From Idiomarina piscisalsi (lineage in GTDB: Bacteria; Pseudomonadota; Gammaproteobacteria; Enterobacterales; Alteromonadaceae): a DNA stretch of 64,000 bases. The notes below the pieces were generated by a model. That model was not told where the DNA came from. It did not search any database and saw only the letters and a program-made list of their open reading frames with translations. Shown here piece after piece: positions 7,646 to 14,441 of the stretch. The translations under genes were made by a program, and so were the position numbers. Numbering within the stretch: position 1 is the first letter of the stretch; every line of letters begins with the position of its first letter. The DNA lies in contig NZ_PIQA01000013.1 in assembly GCF_003987095.1 (NCBI RefSeq), positions 62,001 through 126,000 on the forward strand, written 5' to 3'.

Positions 7646-8185
7646 ATGACAGCCGAGATACCTACGATTATTGAGCAAACCCAGCGTTGGGTGCAACAGC
7701 TTATTGTGAAATACAATATCTGCCCGTTTGCGCGCCGCGAAGTTGAGCGCAAAAGTATTCGCTACGTTGTTGCAGAGCAACCGGACATAGCTTCAGTGTT
7801 ACAACAGTTGCTGGATGAAGCGAAGTACTTAGACGAAACACCTGAAACTGAGACCACGCTTTTTATTCTTCCCCAGGGTTTCGAAGGCTTTCATGGCTTT
7901 TTAGACTTGGTCGACATGGCCGACGCACTGCTTATTGAGGAAGGCTATGAAGGCGTTTATCAACTAGCGCACTTTCACCCGGACTACTGTTTTGACGGGG
8001 AGTCCCAGGACGACCCGGCGAACTATACCAACCGCTCTCCATTTCCGACGTTGCACTTATTAAGGGAAGCGAGCTTAGAGAAAGCGATTGAGCAGCATGA
8101 CGACCCCGAGTCGATACCTGATCGCAATATTGAGTTTTGCCGTCGTAAGGGTGCTGAGTTTTTTGTAAAGATTTTAAACGGTTAG
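7646..8185 (+). CDS. DUF1415 family protein
   Basis: The 179-residue soluble protein opens with TQRWVQQLIVKYNICPFARREVE and contains the conserved blocks LFILPQGFEGFHGFLDLVD and VYQLAHFHPDYCFDGESQDDPANYTNRSPFPTLHLLRE. These define DUF1415. The invariant C-P-F and H-F-H-P-D-Y residues suggest a binding or catalytic site, but no function is established. It stands alone between the divergent methyltransferase-like gene and the downstream GGDEF gene. The family call is confident, the role unknown. Confidence 0.88.
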   Translation: MTAEIPTIIEQTQRWVQQLIVKYNICPFARREVERKSIRYVVAEQPDIASVLQQLLDEAKYLDETPETETTLFILPQGFEGFHGFLDLVDMADALLIEEGYEGVYQLAHFHPDYCFDGESQDDPANYTNRSPFPTLHLLREASLEKAIEQHDDPESIPDRNIEFCRRKGAEFFVKILNG

Positions 8186-8245
8186 CTTGGGCTGACGAAT
8201 TGAATGGCGTAGGCTATGCTGTAGTTATAAACAAAGGTGATTGTC

Positions 8246-9634
8246 ATGCCAGAGCGTCAGTTGTCGAATAAAATTCTGGAAAAGTTACCCACGATGGTCG
8301 CGTTCATCGATGAAAAGCGGCGCTATCGTTATGCCAACAAAGCCTATTGCCAGTTCCTTAACCTGAAAAAAACCGACATTCTGGGTCGGTTCGTTTCCGA
8401 TGTTCTTGATGATGAGCTTTACGCGAGGATGGAGCTTCGGCATGACAAAGTATTTGAAAGCGGCAAGGTCAGTTCCTTTTCGGAAGCGGTTACATTTAGG
8501 GATGGCCGCAAGTGCTTTTTGGATATCCGCTACATTCCTGAGCTGGATGAAAGCAAAAAAATGGTCGGTCTGTATGCTGTGATGGAAGACGTGACCGAGT
8601 ACTATGCTTCGGTCGATTTAATGCGCACCATTCATGACATTATTCATAAGCGCGGCCGGCGTATTGATCCTGTATCAATTGATGAACTTTTGAAGTTTGG
8701 TGTCGACTATTTAGACGTGGATATTGGCACCGCAAGCTCCATCATTGATGGCGTATACACCATTGAGTGGATACAAACGGCAAAGTTAGACCTGAAAGCA
8801 GGCACTCAGCTGCCTTTAGAGACAACCTATTGCTCGGTTGTGTTAGCAGAGAACGAGTTGGTGCATACCAACGAAGCTGACAAAGACGAACGCTTTAAAG
8901 ACCATAAGTCCTTCCAAACTTATGGCCTGCAGTCGTATATCGGTACGCCGCTAGTTATTAATGACGTTGTTTGGGGCGTGCTTGGTTTCGCCAGAAAAAC
9001 AGCACGTCGGGAAGACTTCAGTGAGTTAGAAATTGAAATGGTTCGTATGATGGGTACGGCCGTTGAAACCGTTATTGCTGAGCAAGCTGTGCGATCAGAT
9101 CTTATGCGTCAACGCGATGACATGGCGTTAATTGCTTACACTGACTCCCTTACAGGCTTAAAAAACCGCTCGGCAGGCATGCAAATGCTTGAGCAAGGGC
9201 TGGCAGCCCATTACCAGGACAGTTGTTGCGTGGTGGCGGTTATCGACTTTGACCACTTTAAGTCCATTAATGACACCTACGGTCACGACGTTGGGGACCA
9301 GGTGCTCATCGCTGGCGCTAACGCCATGAACGACAGCTTAAGAGGTAGCGACACGGTGATTCGGGTGGGCGGTGAAGAGTTTATGATTATTTTACCTCAC
9401 ACCGATAAAGAAAATGCTTCAATAGTACTTGAGCGCGTACGAGAAGCCGTGGAGACAACGGTTGTCACGCTGGAATCAGGCGACGTCATTAATCCCACTG
9501 TCAGCATTGGCGCTACCGCTAGTGAAACTAATGACGACGTGTCCAGTATTTACCGCCGCGCCGACCAAGCGCTCTATAAAGCCAAGCGCGCGGGACGAAA
9601 CTGTATTGTTTGGTCAGACAATGCAGCGATCTAA
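8246..9634 (+). CDS. PAS-GAF-GGDEF diguanylate cyclase
   Basis: This soluble sensor enzyme makes c-di-GMP. Domains are a PAS (about 10-118, with MVAFIDEKRRYRYANKAY), a GAF (about 135-280, with SYIGTPLVINDVVWGVLGFA), and GGDEF (about 295-455). The active-site GGEEF sits near residues 375-379, and the product-inhibition I-site R-G-S-D lies five residues before it, so an active, feedback-controlled cyclase is expected. The longer frame starts with GTG at 8237, but that codon overlaps the SD AAAGGTG; ATG at 8246 fits the SD, giving 462 residues. There are no membrane segments, so the input is cytoplasmic. It appears monocistronic. Confidence 0.9.
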   Translation: MPERQLSNKILEKLPTMVAFIDEKRRYRYANKAYCQFLNLKKTDILGRFVSDVLDDELYARMELRHDKVFESGKVSSFSEAVTFRDGRKCFLDIRYIPELDESKKMVGLYAVMEDVTEYYASVDLMRTIHDIIHKRGRRIDPVSIDELLKFGVDYLDVDIGTASSIIDGVYTIEWIQTAKLDLKAGTQLPLETTYCSVVLAENELVHTNEADKDERFKDHKSFQTYGLQSYIGTPLVINDVVWGVLGFARKTARREDFSELEIEMVRMMGTAVETVIAEQAVRSDLMRQRDDMALIAYTDSLTGLKNRSAGMQMLEQGLAAHYQDSCCVVAVIDFDHFKSINDTYGHDVGDQVLIAGANAMNDSLRGSDTVIRVGGEEFMIILPHTDKENASIVLERVREAVETTVVTLESGDVINPTVSIGATASETNDDVSSIYRRADQALYKAKRAGRNCIVWSDNAAI

Positions 9635-9684
9635 TCCGTCACCTCTGAACGTATGATCAGATATAGAAATTATGGAGGTGAATT

Positions 9685-10341
9685 ATGAATGTTGCCGTTA
9701 TTGGTGCGAATGGAAAAATTGGTCAACATCTTGTCGAACAATTGCAAAACGATGACAAACACAAGGTTGTTGCTGTAGTACGGAAGCAGGAACAAAAACA
9801 ATCGTGGGAAGAGAAAGGTGTTGAAGCCAGGTTAGCCGACTTAGAAGGCTCCGTTGACGACTTGCAGACTGCTCTTAACGGCGCAGATGCGGTGGTATTC
9901 ACAGCAGGATCCGGGGCTAACACGGGTGATGACAAAACGCTTTTAGTGGATTTAGACGGCGCCGTGAAAACCGTTGAAGCTGCTGAGAATACTGGCGTGA
10001 AACGTTTTATTATGGTCAGCGCATGGCAAGCGAATAACCGCGAGAATTGGGCGGAACAGCTACTGCCTTACTACGCGGCGAAGCATTACGCTGACAAAGA
10101 GTTAATGCGTAGCAGTCTCAATTGGACGATAGTGCGTCCCGGCGCATTAACGGATGATCCTGCCAGCGGTAAAGTGGTTGTCGGAGAATCATTGGCTCCA
10201 GGCTCGGTGCCTCGTGAAGATGTCGCGAACGTGTTACATCGCTGCCTTGACGAATCAGGAACAGAACGCAAAGCCTTTGATTTAATGTCGGGCGAGAGTG
10301 ACGTTCAGCAGTCCCTACAAGCGATGAAAGAACTCGCTTAA
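9685..10341 (+). CDS. Atypical short-chain dehydrogenase/NAD(P)-binding protein (YwnB-like)
   Basis: The 218-residue protein has a Rossmann nucleotide-binding motif at the N-terminus (VAVIGANGKIGQHLVEQL). It also has VVFTAGSG, the VKRFIMVSAWQ strand, YYAAKHYADKELMRSSLNWTIVRPGALTD, and SVPREDVANVLHRCL. These are hallmarks of the NmrA-like/SDR_a5 atypical SDRs (Bacillus YwnB, YhfK type). The usual catalytic Tyr-x3-Lys appears as Y-x-x-x-K in YYAAKHYADK. Reductase or redox-sensor roles are both possible. SD GGAGGTG precedes the ATG. Its last 27 bases overlap the convergent LysR gene, which may control it. Confidence 0.82.
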   Translation: MNVAVIGANGKIGQHLVEQLQNDDKHKVVAVVRKQEQKQSWEEKGVEARLADLEGSVDDLQTALNGADAVVFTAGSGANTGDDKTLLVDLDGAVKTVEAAENTGVKRFIMVSAWQANNRENWAEQLLPYYAAKHYADKELMRSSLNWTIVRPGALTDDPASGKVVVGESLAPGSVPREDVANVLHRCLDESGTERKAFDLMSGESDVQQSLQAMKELA

Positions 10342-11172
10342 CACCTCAACAGTCCGTTCAGTTTTTGCGGGAATATTGTCTTTAACCGGCAATATTGCGT
10401 GAACACTGTACGGGCTGCCTGTCCATTCAGGTAGTAATCGAAGTAAGTGACCACTTTCAATGTAGTGTTTGACTTCAGGCTCCGGCAGTAACGCGTAACC
10501 CACCCCGTCTAATGTCAGTTGCACCACGGTTTGCATATTATTGAGCATGATTTTGGGTTGCGGGAACTCAAGCTCTGACGAATTCGACATATGCCCAATA
10601 AAGCAGTCTTGGGGAAGGTCGTTAAAACAACTGATAGGCTTCTGAGCAGCCGGGTGCGAAGCAGCAATACAAGGAATCATGTTCCAATCTACTAAGTGCC
10701 TTGCATAAAGCGATGAGTCGGCAAGAGGGGCAATCCGAATGGCCAAGTCGGCGCCGGCGGTAATTAAATCAATGGGCTCGTCCGTCATGTGCAGCTGAAA
10801 ATGAACGTTTTTAAACTCTTGCTGCAGCTGTTTTAACGGTTCGCTGAGCAACCCGCCACCAAAACCAACAGGCGCTATCATTTTAATTTGCCCTTGCGGC
10901 GTTTTGGTCAACGCCTCCCATTGCTCTTGGTTACGCGAAGCAATATTGAGCATGTCTAAGCATGATTGGTAAAACACTTTTCCGGCTTCGGTCAACGTCA
11001 GCGTCCGCGTGTTCCTGTGAAACAGCGCAATACCGTTATCTTTTTCCAAGCGCTGTAATTGTTGGCTAACCGCAGACACTGTCATGTGCAGTTCCTTTGC
11101 TGCCCCACTCATACTGTTCAGCTCAACCGTTCGGGTAAAAGCCTTCATTGACCGAATCATTTTTGGGTTCAT
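10315..11172 (-). CDS. LysR-family transcriptional regulator
   Basis: The 285-residue DNA-binding regulator has an N-terminal winged helix-turn-helix at about residues 9-66 (SMSGAAKELHMTVSAVSQQLQRLE, then FHRNTRTLTLTEAG). A type 2 periplasmic-binding-like effector domain follows to the end (LTLDGVGYALLPEPEVKHYI is typical of its second half). The subgroup resembles regulators of small oxidoreductases. Its 3' end overlaps the SDR gene by 27 bases on the opposite strand, so the two transcripts are complementary there. Its start region is divergent from the second TonB receptor, 108 bases away. Target and effector are unknown. Confidence 0.9.
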   Translation of the reverse strand: MNPKMIRSMKAFTRTVELNSMSGAAKELHMTVSAVSQQLQRLEKDNGIALFHRNTRTLTLTEAGKVFYQSCLDMLNIASRNQEQWEALTKTPQGQIKMIAPVGFGGGLLSEPLKQLQQEFKNVHFQLHMTDEPIDLITAGADLAIRIAPLADSSLYARHLVDWNMIPCIAASHPAAQKPISCFNDLPQDCFIGHMSNSSELEFPQPKIMLNNMQTVVQLTLDGVGYALLPEPEVKHYIESGHLLRLLPEWTGSPYSVHAILPVKDNIPAKTERTVEVLSEFFHRL

Positions 11173-11245
11173 GGTTTAGTTCCGCTTAAAACCTATTTCA
11201 GAATTTCGACGTTGATGAATTCATCTTAACATTTATGATCGCCAA

Positions 11246-11260
11246 TGAAAATTATTCTCA
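11246..11260. promoter_or_regulatory. Fur box upstream of second TonB receptor
   Basis: TGAAAATTATTCTCA lies within AATGAAAATTATTCTCATT, close to the classical 19-base Fur consensus. It ends 19 bases before the GTG start of the receptor. It differs at one base from the box at 5705-5719. It also shows that the longer frame beginning at 11235 cannot be the real start, because the operator would lie inside the coding region. Confidence 0.8.
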
Positions 11261-11279
11261 TTTAATAGAGGGGCGATTT

Positions 11280-13295
11280 GTGAACGTTTTTAAGAATGGC
11301 TTGAAACTGGGTGTACTTTCAATGGCTATTTTTTCTGCCTTGGGTACCGCTTATGCACAGGATGGTGCAAACGACGATCGTGAAAAGCGGCGTCATAAAC
11401 ACAAAGACATGGAAGTGATGGTGGTGACGGCCTCTGGTGTCGCCCAGCATATAAAAAAGGCACCGGCTTCTATTTCCGTTATCGATAAAGACGAGTTGTC
11501 ACAGCGCTTCTACAAAGACTTAACCGACGCCATGACGGATGTGCCTGGGGTTGTAGTCACCGGCGGTGGTGACCGTCAGGATATCAGTCTGCGGGGGATG
11601 GGAGCCGACTACACCTTAATTTTGGTGGACGGTCAGCGCCAGAGCTCTCGTGAAACCCGCCCAAATAGCGACGGGCCGGGTGTGGAAGGTGCGTGGACGC
11701 CGCCGTTGGCTGCCATCGATCGCATTGAAATAATTCGTGGGCCTATGTCGTCACTTTACGGGTCGGACGCAATAGGTGGCGTTATTAATATCATTACACG
11801 TAAAACTCCGGACGAATGGCGCTCTGAAATTCGCGTTGACGGCACGTTACAGGAACGCTCGGAGTCAGGTAACAGCTATCAGACAAATTTTTTTACGGCA
11901 GGCTCACTCATAAAAGATACTTTAGGGCTTCAGCTATCAGCAGGCTATACGCGTCGGCTAGAAGATGAAATTGTCGAAGGCTTTCGTGATAAAACGGCGC
12001 AAGATGCGGACATGAAATTGGCGTATACGCCAAACCGGGATCATGAAATTCTGTTTGAGATAGGTACCGCTAAACAGACAATAGATGCGTCTTTGGGAAA
12101 AACGGTTGAGCCGCTGGCGCCGGGTGAAGAATGTGGTCGCCGCGGGTGTCCTGAGTCTTCAAGCACTGTGTACGATAGTCAGTCCGTATCGATTGCCCAC
12201 AATGGTCAATGGGGCTTAGTGGGTGCACGCAGCTACTTAAAACGCGACGAGTATGAAAACGAAGCGCGCTTAATGACCATTACCAATACCGACTTTCAAA
12301 GTCACTGGAATTTACCGCTATTTGATGACAATTCAGTCAATACCGGGGTTTCCTACTTTAAGGAAGAGCTGGAAGACTTAACCAGCAATCAAATCAGTGA
12401 TCGTACGCGAGTTGAAGGCTCTCAATGGTCGGTATTTGCAGAAACGGCCTGGCCATTGTTTAAAGGGTTCGACTTAACCACAGGCGTTCGTTATGACGAC
12501 GATGACATTTTCGGCGGCCATTGGAGCCCTCGCGTTTACGGTGTTTATACTTTGAGTCGCGCAACAACCATAAAAGGTGGTGTTTCAACGGGGTTCCGAG
12601 CTCCAGGCTTACGTGAAACCACACCCGATTGGGGCCAGGTCAGCCGTGGTGGTGATGTTTATGGTAACCCAAATTTAGAAGCAGAAACGTCGACCAACTA
12701 TGAGTTGGGTTTGTATACCGACTGGAGTCGTCATACATCGACCTCTGCAACCGTCTTTTATAACCAGTTTGACGATAAAATTACTCGTGTCGCCTGCCCT
12801 GCAACGATTTGTGACGCTGGGCCTAACCAGTTTGGCTCAATGCCAACGACACGTGTGAATATTGATGAAGCGGTTACCAGAGGTGTGGAACTGACATTTA
12901 ATTCACGATTAAGCCGCCATTGGTCAGTTAAAGGCAATTATACCTATACCGACTCTGAGCAAAAGTCGGGCGAATATGCAGGCGACCCTTTAAACCAATT
13001 GCCTAAGCATTTAATACAAACATCGTTAAACTGGAAGCCGAATAAACGATGGAACAGTTGGTTACGTGTGCATTATCGTGGTGAGGAGAGTCAGCCAACA
13101 ACAGGCCCTTCGCAGGACGTATTGGTTGCTCCGTCTTACACATTGGCGGACTTGGGTGTTAATTACTATGTCACGAGAGACATTAAGTTGGCGGCAGGTA
13201 TATATAACCTACTAGACAAAGAAATTGGCGTAGAAGAATACGGTTATGTCGAAGACGGCCGACGTCTTTGGTTGTCAGCCGCCTACAGCTTTTAA
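11280..13295 (+). CDS. TonB-dependent receptor, FepA/IrgA/CirA-like
   Basis: This outer-membrane receptor is probably for a catecholate-type ferric siderophore or a similar iron complex. GTG at 11280 has SD AGAGGGG at 11267-11273 and opens a good signal peptide (ending AYAQDG), giving about 671 residues. The TonB box is MEVMVVTAS. The plug contains PASISVIDKDEL, QDISLRGMGADYTLILVDGQRQSSRETRPNS and IDRIEIIRGPMSSLYGSDAIGGVINIITRK, which is the enterobactin/colicin receptor signature rather than the FhuA one. Two close cysteines (ECGRRGCPES) are likely a disulfide in an extracellular loop. The barrel ends AYSF. A Fur box directly precedes it; LysR is divergent, OMPLA convergent. Confidence 0.9.
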   Translation: MNVFKNGLKLGVLSMAIFSALGTAYAQDGANDDREKRRHKHKDMEVMVVTASGVAQHIKKAPASISVIDKDELSQRFYKDLTDAMTDVPGVVVTGGGDRQDISLRGMGADYTLILVDGQRQSSRETRPNSDGPGVEGAWTPPLAAIDRIEIIRGPMSSLYGSDAIGGVINIITRKTPDEWRSEIRVDGTLQERSESGNSYQTNFFTAGSLIKDTLGLQLSAGYTRRLEDEIVEGFRDKTAQDADMKLAYTPNRDHEILFEIGTAKQTIDASLGKTVEPLAPGEECGRRGCPESSSTVYDSQSVSIAHNGQWGLVGARSYLKRDEYENEARLMTITNTDFQSHWNLPLFDDNSVNTGVSYFKEELEDLTSNQISDRTRVEGSQWSVFAETAWPLFKGFDLTTGVRYDDDDIFGGHWSPRVYGVYTLSRATTIKGGVSTGFRAPGLRETTPDWGQVSRGGDVYGNPNLEAETSTNYELGLYTDWSRHTSTSATVFYNQFDDKITRVACPATICDAGPNQFGSMPTTRVNIDEAVTRGVELTFNSRLSRHWSVKGNYTYTDSEQKSGEYAGDPLNQLPKHLIQTSLNWKPNKRWNSWLRVHYRGEESQPTTGPSQDVLVAPSYTLADLGVNYYVTRDIKLAAGIYNLLDKEIGVEEYGYVEDGRRLWLSAAYSF

Positions 13296-13298
13296 TCG

Positions 13299-14330
13299 TT
13301 AAAGTACGTTATTTAACGCAATACCGATACCGAAGCGAGTTTGCTTGTGGTTGTAGTCAATCAAGCTCTCTCCGTATCCGGTGAAAATTGACGTATAACC
13401 AATAAACTTACCGCCGAGTGGAAACGTCCAGTTAAGCTCGGCGGAGCCTCTGCCGGTGTCTATGGCGTGGTTAAGCTTTAAAATGTACTCGAAATCGCCG
13501 TCGCTGTATGCGGTAGTGAATTCGTAGTTGCCAACATAGTCCGTAATATTTGGGTTGTCGTCACCACTGGACTGAAGCGGGTCGGTTTTTGCGTCTTCTT
13601 GTAGGCGAACCCACGGCTTAAGCGAAAACACAAAACGGCCTTTTTCAACGACAAACTGAGCGTAGAAGCGATTCCAACTGCGCGACAGTGGTTGGCTGCG
13701 ACCATTCGACAAATGTTCAGCCCCAAACACTAAGGCCGTATTGGTACCAAACGGATGCCATCCGGTTGGCGTTGCGTAGAAAAACTCAGGCATGTAGTTA
13801 GTTTCGCGGAACGGCTTAGAAATATTGTCCGAATAAACTTGCCACCACGACTGCACAGTGAAGCCAAAGAAAAACTGGTCATCTTCGAACAACAAGCTTT
13901 CTTTATTGAGCGGTACTTTAAAGCTTAGCTGAAACTTTGACTCGTATTCTTCCAGGTTTTGCTCATAACCTTCTATGTCAGCGTACTGAATGCGGTTGAT
14001 ATTGTTCGTCGTGAGCACGGGAAGCATATAGTTGCGGCGGTGTGGGGTAAGAACGTAAGGGTCAAACTGAGTGACCTTTTCACTTTTCATTCTGTTGGTG
14101 AGCACACCTGGCTCTTCCACGGCATCGACTTCAACCACTTCCTCGTCTTCAGCACTGCGGAGTTGTTGTTCACACTGGCTGCGAATATCGGCAATAGTGG
14201 TTTGTTCCGCTTTGGTCGTATTCATTTTATCCAGCAGGCACTGCTGCATTTCGGACAGCTGCTGTGCGTGAGCCACTGTAAAAAGAAATAGACAAGAGGC
14301 TGTTACACTAAGACGAATCCATGTTTTCAT
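13299..14330 (-). CDS. pldA: Outer-membrane phospholipase A (OMPLA)
   Basis: This calcium-dependent outer-membrane barrel enzyme hydrolyses acyl chains of phospholipids that reach the outer leaflet. The signal peptide ends AHAQ. The catalytic triad is visible in EHLSNGRSQPLSRSWNR: His206, Ser208 and Asn220, with the same spacing as His142, Ser144 and Asn156 of E. coli OMPLA. An N-terminal extension (about residues 24-90) is acidic (EDEEVVEVDAVEE) and has cysteines at 31 and 53 that could pair; it is longer than in the enteric enzyme. The gene converges on the TonB receptor with a three-base gap. Confidence 0.92.
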   Translation of the reverse strand: MKTWIRLSVTASCLFLFTVAHAQQLSEMQQCLLDKMNTTKAEQTTIADIRSQCEQQLRSAEDEEVVEVDAVEEPGVLTNRMKSEKVTQFDPYVLTPHRRNYMLPVLTTNNINRIQYADIEGYEQNLEEYESKFQLSFKVPLNKESLLFEDDQFFFGFTVQSWWQVYSDNISKPFRETNYMPEFFYATPTGWHPFGTNTALVFGAEHLSNGRSQPLSRSWNRFYAQFVVEKGRFVFSLKPWVRLQEDAKTDPLQSSGDDNPNITDYVGNYEFTTAYSDGDFEYILKLNHAIDTGRGSAELNWTFPLGGKFIGYTSIFTGYGESLIDYNHKQTRFGIGIALNNVL

Positions 14331-14410
14331 AAAGGTACGACTCCAAACGGTAAGCTTCTGTGTACTATAGCGGAATTAACAATTTTAGATCACTCATTCA
14401 GGTTTATTTT

Positions 14411-14441
14411 GTTATACACTTACAAAAAGTAAGTGTATAAC
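14411..14441. repeat. Perfect 13-bp inverted repeat before the NIT-GGDEF-EAL gene
   Basis: GTTATACACTTAC (14411-14423), a five-A spacer, and GTAAGTGTATAAC (14429-14441) form a perfect palindrome. No T-run follows, so an operator is more likely than a terminator. The GTG that opens the longest frame of the downstream gene lies inside the right arm, which argues against that GTG being the start. Confidence 0.8.

Noticed and set aside
7616-7780. 55-residue N-terminal extension of the methyltransferase-like protein
   Set aside because: The internal ATG has a perfect AGGAGG, and the extension would run across the divergent DUF1415 start.
11235-11279. Longer N-terminus for the second TonB receptor
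   Set aside because: It would place the Fur box inside the coding region and put 15 polar residues before the signal peptide; GTG at 11280 has a proper SD.
13959-14291. 110-residue frame on the plus strand inside pldA
   Set aside because: Out-of-frame shadow of a well-supported phospholipase gene; no SD and no family pattern.
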